Assembly: GCF_022701255.1 (NCBI RefSeq)
Contig: NZ_CP031705.1
Span: forward strand, 5,022,001-5,086,000
From: Microcoleus vaginatus HSN003
GTDB lineage: Bacteria > Cyanobacteriota > Cyanobacteriia > Cyanobacteriales > Microcoleaceae
Length of the DNA: 64,000 nucleotides
Direction: 5' to 3'
How positions within the stretch are numbered: the stretch's first letter is position 1; each line of letters opens with the position of its first letter. This document shows positions 47,825 to 57,946 of the stretch, one piece after another. The notes beneath the pieces are model-generated. The model did no database searches, was not told where the DNA came from, and saw only the letters and a program-made list of their open reading frames with translations. Made by a program: the position numbers and the translations under genes.

Positions 47825-48909
47825 AGTAGCTAGACAAAATTAATTACATAGTTTTCTCCAAATTCTTTCAGGATTTTTTCCACAGATGTTACAAAAGTTC
47901 CCCAACTCTTGTAAGCAGATATCTCAATCCATTCATACTTAATAAACCGCCATTTAATTTCAATTAAATTTAATTCATGAGAGTAAGAAGGCAACTCAAA
48001 AAGAGTAATATTACGTTGTTTCCACTCTTCAAGTTTGTCAACAATAGCATCACTGGTATGAATAGAAGCTTGATCTGTGACAATTACCGTTGGCTTATGT
48101 ACTGCGGGTAAAAAAGCATCAATACAGGCACTAACTACATCTGAATTAATACCTTGAGATGAAATATAAGTTTCAAGATGGTTATTTCGATTCATGATTC
48201 CTAGTACATTCATTCGCTGACTACGACGACTAGGAATTGTTAAATATTCTCCGATATCTTGCCAGCCATAGGGGACACAGGGAATCATACAAAATCCCGT
48301 TTCATCCAAGTAATATAAATCAATCTTACCCTCATCATCCAATTGTTTTAATTCTTCTAATTGCGCCTTTTTATCTTGATATTCTTGGGCTGGAGGCTTT
48401 CCGGCAACTCCTTTACGCATACGATGCCAACTCATCTTCAGCATTTTTAGTATTCTTTGAATTGTTTTTATACTCGGACTTATCCCCCAGGCTTCTTGAA
48501 CTTTTGGGCTAACCTTTTTTAATTGCCTTGGTTCTTGTTTGGCCCAGTCTTTGATTTGGGCTTTCTGCGAAGAGTTAAAGAGTGCCTTAGCACCTCTTCC
48601 TGGTTTATTATAAAGTCCTATCATTCCCTCTAATTCCCACCGATTGAACCCGTTGTAGAGTGTCTTATAACTTATTCTAAAAATATTCATTAACTCTCCT
48701 TTTTTTACTCCTTGCGAAGCTAATATGAGGCAATGTGCTCTCTGACGTACCTGATGATGTCGGCTTTGGCGATGAATTCGAGTCGAGCAATTTAGACGAA
48801 AGAGGATTTATTTCCCTGATAAACAGCATATGAAATTCTAATTAACTCATAATTTTGCCGGGAATATCATTCTACTATGTATTTGTGTAATTAATTCTGT
48901 CTAACTACT
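47825..48909 (-). mobile_element. IS630-family element a, inserted in the ISAs1 target duplication
   Basis: The terminal repeats are AGTAGCTAGACAAAATTAAT at 47825 and the complement of AGTAGTTAGACAGAATTAAT ending 48909. It is flanked by TA on both sides (47823-47824 and 48910-48911), the IS630 target duplication. Its TA is part of the ISAs1 target duplication, so it arrived after ISAs1. Confidence 0.92.
47830..48690 (-). pseudogene. IS630-family transposase of element a (start apparently lost)
   Basis: The 286-residue frame from ATG 48690 holds the DDE domain: DLYYLDETGFCMIPCVPYGW (first Asp), VIVTDQASIHTS (second Asp) and SHELNLIEIKWRFIKYEW (Glu). Homologous N-terminal residues continue in frame upstream (RQRAHCLILASQGVKKGEL) to about 48805 but no ATG, GTG or TTG precedes them before a stop. 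The HTH domain is therefore cut short and the gene is probably inactive, although a rare start cannot be excluded. Confidence 0.75.
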
Positions 48910-48911
48910 TA

Positions 48912-50557
48912 GCATCCGTCGCGATATTGTCAATATCTCCGAAAATCGTATCCTCGCCGTCGCCACCGCAGATGCTGTCATTTCCCAAATATGCAAACAG
49001 CAAATCATTGCCAGAATCGCCGCAAATTATATCGTTATTTTTGCCGCCATGTAAGGTATCATTGTCCTTGCCGCCGCTTAGAGTATCTTCGCTTTCTTGT
49101 CCGTACAAAACGTCGTTGCCGTTATTGCCAAAAAGCAAATCTTTTCCTGTCAAGTCACCGTCAGACGCATCAGAAGTGCCGCCAAATAAACTGTCATTAC
49201 CTTCATCGCCAAGTAGGGTATCGTTGCCTTTGTCGCCCCAAACTACGTCATTATCTTTACCGGCGATCACCACATCATGATCTTTACCCGCATAAATAAT
49301 GTCATTCCCAGCGTGGCCGACGAGATAGTCGTTATTTTCGTTGCCAAATATGGTGTCGCTGTCTGCATCCGCACCAACAGCAACTGGGCTAGCAAGGCCA
49401 CCGTAAATATTGTCGTTGCCGAATAAGCCATTTAGCCAGTCGCTGCCATTAAAACCGTTGATGATGTCATTAATATCACTGCCGGTTAGAGTATCTTTAC
49501 CGTCAGTACCGTTGAGGGTATTTTCAGGGATATTCGGGCCGGGAATGGAAGTGCGATCGGGTAAAGTGATTCGATCGTACATACCGTCTTCCGAAGCAGC
49601 AGGAATTAGCGCAGGTGTGGGGGTTTCGGTTGTTGGAGATGTGGTTGGGGCGATCGAATTCTGATTGGCGATCTGCGTTTCCCCAGGTTTAGCCGTCGGA
49701 ATTGAAGTTTCCGCAGATATCGGAATTGGCGTCGGAATTGGTGTCGGAGTTTCCCCAGGCGTCGGAATTGGAGTTTCCGCAGGAATTGGCGTCGGAATTG
49801 GTGTCGGAATTGGAGTTTCCGCAGGCGTCGGAGTTTCCGCAGGAATTGGCGTCGGAATTGGTGTCGCAGTTTCCGCAGGCCTCGGAGTTTCCGCAGGCGT
49901 CGGAGTCGGAATTGGCGTCGCAGTTTCCGCAGGCGCCGGCGTCGGAGTTGGCGTCGGAGTTTCCGCAGGCGTCGGAGTTTCCGCAGGTGTCGGAGTTGGA
50001 GTTGGCGTCGGAGTTTCCGCAGGTGTCGGAGTCGGTGTCGGAGTTGGAGTTTCCGCAGGCGTCGGAGTTGGCGTCGGAGTTGCTGCAGGTGTCGGAGTCG
50101 GAATTGGCGCCGGAGTTGGAGTTTCCGCAGGCGTCGGCGTCGGTGTCGGAGTCGGTGTCAGAGTGGGAATTTCCGCAGGTGTCGGAGTCGGAGTTGGCGT
50201 CAGAGTTGGCGTCGGAATTGCCGCAGGTGTCGGTGTCGGAGTGGGAATTTCCGCAGGTGTCGGTGTCGGTGTCGGAGTGGGAATTTCCGCAGGTATCGGA
50301 GTCGGAGTTTCCGTAGGCGTCGGCGTCGGAGTTTCCGTAGGCGTCGGCGTCGGAGTTTCCGTAGGCGTCGGCGTCGGAGTTGGAATTTCCGTGGGAGTTG
50401 GAGTCGGAGTTTCCGTGGGAGTCGGAGTTGGAGTTTCCGTGGGAGTTGGAGTTGGAGTCGGAGTCGGAGTCGGAGTCGGAGGGTTATTGACAACAATGCT
50501 TGCCGTGACGATCGCAGAATCAGCTTTTCCGTCATTAGCTTTGTAGGTAAAAGAGTC
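48912..50557 (-). pseudogene. Interrupted cadherin-like/RTX gene, middle segment
   Basis: In translation order: the end of a cadherin-like domain ([20 protein letters not shown]), about 300 residues of Pro-Thr-rich repeat, then [20 protein letters not shown] and RTX repeats ([19 protein letters not shown] to [19 protein letters not shown]). The frame is continuous from 50557 to 48912 (325 codons upstream of the Met at 49582). Both borders are element insertion sites. It is not independently functional. Confidence 0.88.
49640..50487 (-). repeat. Pro-Thr-rich repeat tract (PTPTPAETP type)
   Basis: Hexamers such as ggagtc/ggcgtc with interspersed tttccgcagg encode (PT)n with A/E-T/I-P breaks on the minus strand, about 280 residues. 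The opposite strand also stays open (Gly-Val-rich) purely because the period is a multiple of three. It links the cadherin-like and RTX parts of the broken protein. Confidence 0.9.
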
Positions 50558-51059
50558 GGCGTTGCTGAATTAGGGTATGATAAGGTTATAGTGCGAGCGC
50601 CAAAAAATAACACTTCAAAAAACGCAGAGCTTATGCAATGTCCTGAATGTCAATCAACTCATGTTAATAAAAATGGTCATAAAAAAGGTAAACAGAATTA
50701 TATTTGTGTCGGTTGTGGCAGACAATTTATAGATTGCTATCAACCTCATAAAGGTTACTCGGAAGAAGTTAAACGTGAATGTCTCAAAATGTATGTCAAT
50801 GGTATGGGTTTTCGAGCAATTGAGAGGATTAAAGGAGTACATCATACCAGCATTATAAATTGGGTCAAGCAAGTAGGAGAATTGCTCCCTGATGCTTACG
50901 AACCAGACACAATTCCCCGGGTGGGAGAACTTGATGAACTAGAAACGTTTGTTGGTCAAAAAAAATAAGCTTTGGCGAGCGACGGCAGTAAATCACTTTC
51001 AGCCAGGGATTTTAGGATGGGTATTGGGAGATCATAGTGCTATAACTTTTCGACAACTA

Positions 51060-52236
51060 TAGCAATCCTAAATGATTTTCTATATCTAGAGCAATCCTAA
51101 ATGATTTTCTGTGTGTAAGTATATTGACGTATTTTGGGGAAATCAAATTTATGTTCGTTAGTAAAAAACTCAAACAGAAACTTGACAATCTTAAAAGACC
51201 TACATAAATACCAATACTTTCTTAAAAAGTTTTTAGCTTGTAACCAAATATCTTCAACGGGGTTCTGTTGGGGAGCATTGGGAGCAAATAAAATACAAGT
51301 AATTGACCAATTAGCAGGTTCTTTGGCAGCATTGAGTTCTAATAAAAAGTCTCTAAATTCTCCATATTTATGATAACTAGCTCCATCCCAAATCAAGATA
51401 ATCTTGCGATTTTTATATTTATCTTGTAAGTATTTTATGAATTTAACTGTTGATTTTCCATCACCAGATGGATGGCTCTGAACATGGAATTCTTTGCTTT
51501 GATAATTGAGTGCGCCAAAATAAGTTTGTCTATCTTTTTCATTGGTAATTGGGACTTCAATTCGGATTTGGGATTGACCCCAAACATAACCAGTCAGATC
51601 ACCATGAAGTAGATGACATTCATCTAAAAACAATACTATTATTTCCCCAGACTCTATACCAGCCTTGTTTTTAAATAAAATATCGTTAATTTCTTCCGTC
51701 TTTTTTTTTACCAGTTCTTTATCAAATTTAGGATTAATTTTTTGAGTTTTTTTCCAACTAATTTTCGCCCGGTCAAAAAGTTCATAGTAACTCTGTTTTG
51801 ATTTATATATCACACCAAATTCTTGTTCTAAATAAGTAACTAGCTCATCTAAATTCCAATATTCTTTATTTCTTAACCACTCGATTACTTCAGTATTTTG
51901 TAGAGCTGTTAAATACCCTTTTGACCCTTTATGTCCTAGTTTGATTCCGGCGATACCTTTGGTTTTAAATTGTTTTTTCCAATAACCAATAAAAAAATTA
52001 CTTACACCTAAAATTTTGCTGATCTCATGGTAGATATTACCTGAGATCGCCATCCTTACAGCTATTGCTCGTTTTAGTTCTCTGGCATCTATATCGCTTT
52101 TAATGAAAGATTCTAAACAATCTATTTCTTTTTGCCTATCTTTTTGTTGCAGTTGTAAGTTATTCATTTTTTTATGGTCACGATCGAGTATTGCATATAA
52201 TTGTATCACAATCATGATAATGATTTAGGATTGCTA
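51060..52236 (-). mobile_element. IS630-family element b, inside the IS1 transposase
   Basis: The ends are TAGCAATCCTAAATGATTTT at 51060 and the complement of TAGCAATCCTAAATCATTAT ending 52236, flanked by TA (51058-51059 and 52237-52238). The left terminal repeat is present twice, at 51060 and 51090 (agcaatcctaaatgattttc). The transposase frame is intact, which makes this the best candidate for an active element here. Confidence 0.92.
51097..52167 (-). CDS. IS630-family transposase of element b (intact)
   Basis: The 356-residue protein starts MNNLQLQQKDRQKEIDCL. Two helix-turn-helix regions are present (VRMAISGNIYHEISKILGVS; ALQNTEVIEWLRNKEYWNLD). The DDE domain has Asp in VLFLDECHLLHGD, Asp in ILIWDGASYHKYG and Glu in APQQNPVEDIWLQAK. 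An ATG 16 codons further up (52215) lies inside the terminal repeat and is less likely. Transposition is cut-and-paste at TA. Confidence 0.92.
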   Translation of the reverse strand: MNNLQLQQKDRQKEIDCLESFIKSDIDARELKRAIAVRMAISGNIYHEISKILGVSNFFIGYWKKQFKTKGIAGIKLGHKGSKGYLTALQNTEVIEWLRNKEYWNLDELVTYLEQEFGVIYKSKQSYYELFDRAKISWKKTQKINPKFDKELVKKKTEEINDILFKNKAGIESGEIIVLFLDECHLLHGDLTGYVWGQSQIRIEVPITNEKDRQTYFGALNYQSKEFHVQSHPSGDGKSTVKFIKYLQDKYKNRKIILIWDGASYHKYGEFRDFLLELNAAKEPANWSITCILFAPNAPQQNPVEDIWLQAKNFLRKYWYLCRSFKIVKFLFEFFTNEHKFDFPKIRQYTYTQKII

Positions 52237-52593
52237 TATGGGAATTAGTTGGCAATTGGAAATGTTACTTTTATATCACAGATGGATGGCCAGTTTACCC
52301 CATGTTTATCCCAGATGGAGACCAAATTATCTGTAAAACTTACATGACCAGAGTAGAGGGCGAGAATACGCGACTACGACATTACGCAAGCCCGGCTTCA
52401 TCGCAACACACTGTGCTATTCTAAGTCGGTAGAAATGCTTAAACATTCTATTCGGTTAGTAATTCATTATCTTAAGTTTTGGGATGTTCCGGTTCCCTAT
52501 CCATCCTATGATTTCAATCGCCCTCAAACGAGGCAAATCGGGTAGCCCAAACATCCCTTGCCCGCACTTATCATACCTCTATTCAGCAACGCC

Positions 52594-52905
52594 AAAGAGT
52601 CTGTCCCTGCAAAACCAGCATTCGGAGTGTAACTGAAAGAACCGTTAGGGTTAAGGGCGATCGACCCTTGAGTCGGATTTGCCACCAAAATCGCAGTCAG
52701 CGGGTCATTTTCCCGGTCTGTATCGTTAATTAAGACTCCCAAACCCGTCATATTGAGGGGAGTATTAGAAGCAGTAGTATAGCTGTCAGAATTCGCCATA
52801 GGGGGGTTATTGTGGACGCTGACAGTCACGGTAGCCGATTCAGAGCTAACTATTCCGTCGCTGACTGTGTAGGTAAAGGTGTCTGTTCCAGAAAAGCCGA
52901 CGTTA
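52594..52905 (-). pseudogene. Interrupted cadherin-like/RTX gene, 5' segment
   Basis: On the minus strand it encodes VGFSGTDTFTYTVSDGIVSS, NNPPMANSDSYTTASNTPLN and LNPNGSFSYTPNAGFAGTDS: two cadherin-like tandem domains (VCBS/Big_9 type), the second continuing into the middle segment. At the right border it is cut by IS630 c. Beyond that element (58612-58650) the frame gives QEDEIDIN preceded by a stop, so the original N terminus is missing. Confidence 0.85.
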
Positions 52906-52961
52906 TACCATTTTTTTAAAGATGTGATAGACTTGTGTAAAAAGTAAAGGAGAGAATTACA

Positions 52962-53376
52962 ATGTCTGGTCGTCCTCATATAAAGATTACCGAATCTGTA
53001 GAAAGTTTGCGAGAAATACTCAAACAACAAAAAAGAATCCTAGCTTATAACAAAGTCCAAATGCTTTATTTGTTTCAGTCTAAACAAGTAGGAACTGTGC
53101 GGGAAGTATCGGCAGTTTTAGGTAAAAGTGAGGCGACAATTCATCGCTGGCTCTTTCAATATAAAAAGGGTGGTCTGGAAAATTTGTTAAAAAATCGCCA
53201 GGTTTTTGGTCGCCCAAAAAAGTTCTCAGTTGAAATAGCAGCTTCATTGCAACAAGAGTTGAGAGACCCCGAAGGATTTCAGAGTTATAAAGAAGTTCAT
53301 CTTTGGCTCTGGTTGATTAAAGGAATAGCCAGTAGTTACCGGCTGTATATTCTTTAGTTAGAGGGCAATTAAAAAG
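52962..53376 (+). pseudogene. IS630 c transposase, N-terminal part
   Basis: After AAAGGAGAG it starts MSGRPHIKITESVESLREIL. The HTH domains are REVSAVLGKSEATIHRWLFQ and DPEGFQSYKEVHLWLWLIKG. A one-base deletion near 53344 shifts the frame; in the correct frame it reads SLVRGQLK up to the IS66 border. The C-terminal half is at 57947-58601. Confidence 0.88.
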
Positions 53377-53428
53377 GTAAGGATTCAGGTCAAAAAAGAC
53401 TTAAGTGTCAAAAGCTGGTAAAATAAAC

Positions 53429-54242
53429 GGTAGTGCTAAAGAGGAAAGGGTGAGAGAATAAAACTGTTGTAATGCTAACGTAGTTTGTCTTTATGTCTAC
53501 TGCTTTACCTCTGTGTCCGAGTTGTCAGTCTGAATCTGTGATCAAAAACGGTCGAACTCGGCATCAGAAGCAAAATTATAAATGTCGAGATTGTGGACGG
53601 CAGTTTGTCGAAGATCCGCAGTGGCGGATGATTAGCAAGGAAACCAAAGCTATCGTTGATCGATTGCTCCTGGAGAAGGTGTCGCTAGCCGGGATTGCCC
53701 GTGCCTTGGGAATCTCACAACTGTGGGTGCAACACTACGTCAACGCCAAATACCAGCAGGTCAACAAGGAGGTGCAGGTGCGCCCAAAGCCGAAACGCCG
53801 TCTGACGGTGCAGATGGATGAACTGTGGTCGTTCGTCGGTGACAAAGGCAACAAGCAGTGGGTGTGGCTCGCTCTTGATGTTCAAACCCGTGAGATTGTC
53901 GGAGTTCACATCGGCGATCGTAGCGCAGAATCAGCACTCTTGGTTGTGGCAGTCACTGCCCCCGGTGTACCGCCTGCAGTGCGGTGATTTACAGCGATTT
54001 CTGGTCAGCCTATGCGGAGGTCTTACCCAGCAAACGGCATTGTGCAGTGGGCAAAGAAACAGGAAAAACTAGCTATATTGAACCCTTCAATTGCACTTTA
54101 CGTCAGCGCGTGTCACGTCTAGTTCGTAAAACCTTGTCATTCTCAAAGAAGCTAGAGAACCACATTGGAGCAATCTGGTTATTCATTCACTACTACAATG
54201 CCTCGCTTCCTGTCTGCTCATCCTTTCCTGCTTAGGACTACC
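53429..54242 (+). mobile_element. IS1-family element b, in the IS66 leader
   Basis: The ends are GGTAGTGCTAAAGAGGAAAG at 53429 and the complement of GGTAGTCCTAAGCAGGAAAG ending 54242. The 8-base duplication AAATAAAC is at 53421-53428 and 54243-54250. Length is 814 bases. It sits just before the IS66 transposase start. Confidence 0.93.
53493..54235 (+). pseudogene. IS1-family transposase b, frameshifted
   Basis: The first part has the zinc ribbon (CPSCQSESVIKNGRTRHQKQ, CRDCGRQF), an HTH, then MDELWSFVGDKGNKQWVWLA with the first catalytic Asp. Around 53940-53985 the frame shifts at least twice (SLPPVYRLQCG lies in another frame). The rest reads IYSDFWSAYAEVLPSKRH, GKETGKTSYIEPFNCTLRQR. It is a different lineage from IS1 a. 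Confidence 0.9.
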
Positions 54243-54252
54243 AAATAAACTA

Positions 54253-55700
54253 ATGAAAAAGCCCGCAGCCACCAGACAGAAGGAAAAAACCGAAATAGAG
54301 CAGTTGAGCCAAGCTGAACTGGTAGAAATGGTGTTGGCGCTGCAAAAAATCATTGAAGAATTACAAGAAAAACTAGCTATTGCTACGGGAAAAGGTCGAA
54401 CAACCAGTCAAACTTCATCAAAACCTCCATCAAGGGATCTGCTCCACAAACCAGAGAAACCAACAGTCAAACCAGAAGCAGACCAAAAAAAGAAACCAGG
54501 TGGACAACCAGGTCATCAGGGAAAAACCCGAAAAGGGTTTGGACGAGTAGACAGAACCGAAATTAGCTCACCCAACATCTGTCAAAATTGTGGTAGTCAA
54601 GAATTAAGTGAAGTAATTAACATCCACAGACAGCAAGTAGCAAGTCTAGTAGCAAAACCAATTGAAGTCGTCGAATATCAGACACAATCGTGTAAATGCC
54701 TAGAATGTGGTGCAGTAGTCAGAGGAGAACCACCCCTGGGAATAGTTCCAGGACAAGACTTGAGCGTTAATCTCCAAGCACTATTAGTTTGGCTGGGTAA
54801 TTATGGGCATCTTTCCTACTCCAAGCTGACTGAGTTGTTGTGGGAACTCGGCAGGATTGAAGTGGGAGTAGGAACACTCCAAAAAACCAATCAACGAGTA
54901 GCAGCAGCAGTAGAGCCAGCGATAAATGCACTGTGGAAATGGGCACCTCTTCAATTAAATGTTCATGTAGATGAAACGCCGTGGTGTGTCATGGGGGTTA
55001 AAGAATGGTTATGGACAGCTAGGGGAGAAGGATTCTGTTTATTTCATGCCGCAGATACCAGGGGCCGTGTGGAACTAGAAACCATGCTGGGTAGAGAATT
55101 TGCTGGAGTCTTAAGCTCAGATGATTTCAGCGTTTATAATGGTGGGAAAGTCGCAGCCCAACAGAAGTGTCTGGCTCATTTACGACGGCATTTTAAGAGA
55201 GTGCTGGGACTTCCGGGTGACAATAATGCAGCAGTCGCTCAAATATTTCTTTCATTAATTGATGAAGCTTTTAGGGCCCATGAGTCCTGGCGAAAGACGA
55301 AGGAGCAACTCACCTACGACTCCTGGGCTCAGGATTTCAAAATACGATTGAATAAAGCCCTTGCCACTTGGTTGAACCAAGTTGGTTATGCTCTTCTGTT
55401 TGTTACTCAAATCCTTACGAGATAAAGCAAAACAGTGGTGGTATTTTCTGGATGACCCCTCGGTGCCTCCTGATAATAATTTAGCAGAACGTTCCCTACG
55501 CCTAGCTGTAACGAAACGGAAAGTTTCTGGCGGCTCTCGTTCGATGAAACGATTTGAGGAAACGGCGGATCTATTGAGTGTGATTCAAACATGTCGTTTT
55601 CAAGCTCGTTCAGTAATGGCTTTTTTCCGTGAGGCTATTTCTGCCCATTTTTGTGACTTGGCTATGCCTGATCTCATTCCCTTCTTTCAGACCTCTGGGG
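54253..55700 (+). pseudogene. IS66-family transposase (TnpC), frameshifted
   Basis: The N-terminal part (54253-55425) has a leucine-zipper-like start (EMVLALQKIIEELQEKLAI), SKPPSRD, KKPGGQPGHQGKTR, a zinc-finger block (CQNCGSQELSE, CKCLECGAVV), VHVDETPW (first Asp) and DDFSVYNG. A shift near 55385 moves the rest to another frame: SLRDKAKQWWYFLDDPSVPP, DNNLAERSLRLAVTKRKVSG (final Glu). The C terminus is cut by the IS4 insertion at 55695. Confidence 0.92.
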
Positions 55701-55847
55701 GGGTAACAACCAGCCTGAAACCCATACCTTTGTACGGATTGAGCCAATGTGTGCTAAAAAAAAATAGGCAGCATAATTGTTACACGCTTGCCTATCTAAA
55801 AAATAATGATACCAACATTCTACCTCATTCATTTAAAAAACCAACTA

Positions 55848-56796
55848 TAGTCATTTCAAATAAAAAAGAGACACTATTGATCGCAGTAGGCACAGATGAG
55901 TTCATCTAAAGATGTGCCAGGAGGAGCATACATTCTGGCTCGCTTTAAGGCACTAAAATCGTGTTCAATATCGTTCAGGTAGGCGAGAATATTTTGGGAG
56001 AAAAAGAACTTGATGCTCCGTTTCCTCTACCAGTTCTCGAATGGCTGTTTTTCGATGAATCGGTGCATTATCCATGATTAAGATAGATGGCTGGGTCAGA
56101 GAGGGTAATAAATATAAAGATAACCACCCTTCAAAACCTTCTGCATTGAGGCTGCCCGTAAAAACCATTGGGGCAATTAAGTCCTTTTTTCCTTTCCTTC
56201 TTCCGGCTACTAGATTTTCTCTTTTCCCCCGTTTTCCTGACTTTTCACCCCAGATTTTTTTGCCTTTTTTTGACCAGCCTAATGCACAATCTTGAAACTC
56301 TTCAAATCCTGACTCATCAATAAAAACCAGACTTTGACTTCCCGATCCTTTAATTAATTCTCGGAGATATCTGTAGTATTTCATTCTTTCTTCTCGGTTT
56401 CTTTCCTGATAACGAAGTTGTTTTTTTTTCGAGTAATTTTCATTTCTTTAAGAGCATAAGATATGGCACTTGGTCTGACCCCAAACTTCTTGGCTCTGTC
56501 GATTAATCTGGCATCTGGGTTCTCTTTTACATCGTTTTCTAAGGCTTTCCAATCTAGCTTTCTCTTACGTCTTTTTACCTTGGTGGCTCTAAGGTCTGTC
56601 CGACCCAGCCACCGATATATCGTTGCCACAACTATCTGAAAAAGTCCGGTTGCTTGAGCGATACGACCGCCATTTTCTACATAATCCACTACTCTTTTTC
56701 TCAAATCAATACTGTAAGACATTTTCCTAGCGGGTTCACTATTTTTATTAATTTTACCTCATTTTTAAATAGTCTCATACTTATTTGAAATGACTA
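55848..56796 (-). mobile_element. IS630-family element d, innermost insertion
   Basis: The ends are TAGTCATTTCAAATAA at 55848 and its complement TTATTTGAAATGACTA ending 56796, flanked by TA (55846-55847 and 56797-56798). Length is 949 bases. It lies within IS4, within IS66, within IS630 c, within the RTX gene. Confidence 0.93.
55874..56722 (-). pseudogene. IS630 d transposase in two overlapping frames
   Basis: The N-terminal frame (56722-56381) begins MSYSIDLRKRVVDYVENGGR and holds the HTH domains (GRIAQATGLFQIVVATIYRW, RAKKFGVRPSAISYALKEM). The C-terminal frame (56384-55965) has SLVFIDESGFEEF and ILIMDNAPIHRKTA (two Asp). The 4-base overlap suggests programmed frameshifting, common in this IS group. 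A further shift near 55985 displaces AYLNDIEHDFSALKRARMYA with the final Glu, so it is probably dead. Confidence 0.88.
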
Positions 56797-57946
56797 TAAG
56801 TTCAGCTCAATTTAAACTGATTGGAATCTTGCTACCCTTGATACAATCAGAAAAACAAGTGAGATTAGAACGGCTCTCCCGGGTATTTCCCTATCCAATT
56901 ACAACCGAAAGTCGGCGCAGAAAACTACAAATATTTCTGGATTTACCAAATTTAACTATCTCATTAATTTGGTTCCCATTAATTACTTATTGGTTGACCA
57001 CTTATTGCCCCATTGGTACTCGTTTATCAAGATCAATCGACCGCAGTCAATGGGGGCGCATTAATCTCTTTATGGTTAGCCTGATCTGGGAGCGAAGAGC
57101 AATTCCATTATACTGGTCACTCTTGCCCAAATTGGGAAACAGTAGCTTCGAGTCACAGACTACCAATTTACAGCAAGTTTTACCATTATTTTCAGAATAT
57201 AAAGTCATCGTTTTAGGAGACCGTGAATTTTGTTCTGTTGATTTGGGAAACTGGCTAAGGGAAAAGGGTGTATCTTTTTGTTTAAGACTGAAAAAGAATC
57301 ATTGTATCGAAACGGAACATTTAGTTTGGCAACGGTTAGATGAATTAGGAATAGTACCAGGAACCTCTTTATATTGTCAGGGAAAAAGAGTGAGGAAAAC
57401 TCGACCTGCGACCGGATTTGATATTGCTTGTAAGTGGAAAAGGAACTACGGGGGATGGAAGGTGGATGAAGCATGGTTTATTCTCACAGATTTAGGCTCA
57501 TTACCAGCAGCCATCAATGCTTATAAGCAGCGGATGGGTATTGAAGAAATGTTCCGAGACTGTAAAACAGGAGGCTACGATCTTGAAGGAACTAGCTTAA
57601 AAGGAGACCGACTTATTAACATGATTTTGCTCATGACGCTCGCCTACAGTTCGGGAATATTTCAAGGCACTTAAATGAGAAAAAAACAGGTTCACGAATA
57701 TGTATCTCGCCGCAAAGAACCTAAAAAAAAATATCGAAGACGGAGTACATTTGGTGTTGGTTTAGATGGAGAAAAGTGGGTCAATTATCTAGAACAATAT
57801 TCTGACGAGGTAGAACAGTTAATGAAGTTAGCTCCAAATAAACGCCGCTTTTATCAACAAGGTATGCGGACTGCAACCCTTATACAGTCTATCTCGTAGA
57901 CCTTTTTGTCACCCCCCCAGTCAGACCGGAATCCTTACTTAAAAAG

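Larger units (their letters stand above)
50633..52545 (+). pseudogene. IS1-family transposase a, interrupted and frameshifted
   Basis: The InsA-like part (50633-50968) has a zinc ribbon (CPECQSTHVNKNGHKKGKQN, CVGCGRQF) and an HTH, ending VGQKK. A run of eight A's there would allow a -1 shift into NKLWRATAVNHFQPGILGW, as in IS1. The second part is cut after FRQL by IS630 b and resumes WELVGNWKCYFYITDGWPVY, then TRVEGENTRLRHY. A further shift follows before ARLHRNTLCYSKSVEMLKHS. It is inactive. Confidence 0.9.
50558..52593 (+). mobile_element. IS1-family element a, split by an IS630
   Basis: The ends are GGCGTTGCTGAATTAGGG at 50558 and the complement of GGCGTTGCTGAATAGAGG ending 52593. The 8-base target duplication AAAGAGTC is at 50550-50557 and 52594-52601. 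Removing it rejoins the host as AGTDS-FTYK in frame. Without the nested element it is about 857 bases. Confidence 0.93.
55806..57899 (+). pseudogene. IS4-family transposase, interrupted by IS630 d and an in-frame stop
   Basis: It starts MIPTFYLIHLKNQL (55806-55847), is interrupted by IS630 d, and resumes SSAQFKLIGILLPLIQ at 56799 in the same frame. DDE motifs are SIDRSQWGR (Asp), VIVLGDREFCSVDL (Asp) and the Y-(2)-R-(3)-E signature YKQRMGIEEMFRDCKTGGYD. An in-frame TAA at 57672 precedes the last 74 codons (RKKQVHEYVSRRKEPKKK). Two lesions make it inactive. Confidence 0.9.
55695..57920 (+). mobile_element. IS4-family element in the IS66 transposase end, carrying IS630 d
   Basis: The ends are CTGGGGGGGTAACAA at 55695 and TTGTCACCCCCCCAG ending 57920 (one mismatch when inverted). 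The flanks share TCAGACC (55687-55693 and 57921-57927), a 7-base duplication with one extra base (t) at the left. Short 7-8 base duplications occur in some IS4 subgroups. Excision restores the IS66 end ctttcagaccggaatcc. Confidence 0.82.
53377..57938 (+). mobile_element. IS66-family element, itself carrying IS1 and IS4 insertions
   Basis: The ends are GTAAGGATTCAGGTC at 53377 and GACCGGAATCCTTAC ending 57938 (one mismatch when inverted). GTAA termini and 8-base duplications are typical of IS66. The duplication TTAAAAAG is at 53369-53376 and 57939-57946. Excision restores GQL-KSKLKIPRPRS in the IS630 c transposase. Confidence 0.93.

Noticed and set aside
49665-50546. Long plus-strand open frame of Gly-Val-Ser repeats
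   Set aside because: It is the opposite strand of the Pro-Thr repeat of the RTX gene. Both strands stay open because the repeat period is a multiple of three; the minus-strand reading joins real domains on both sides.
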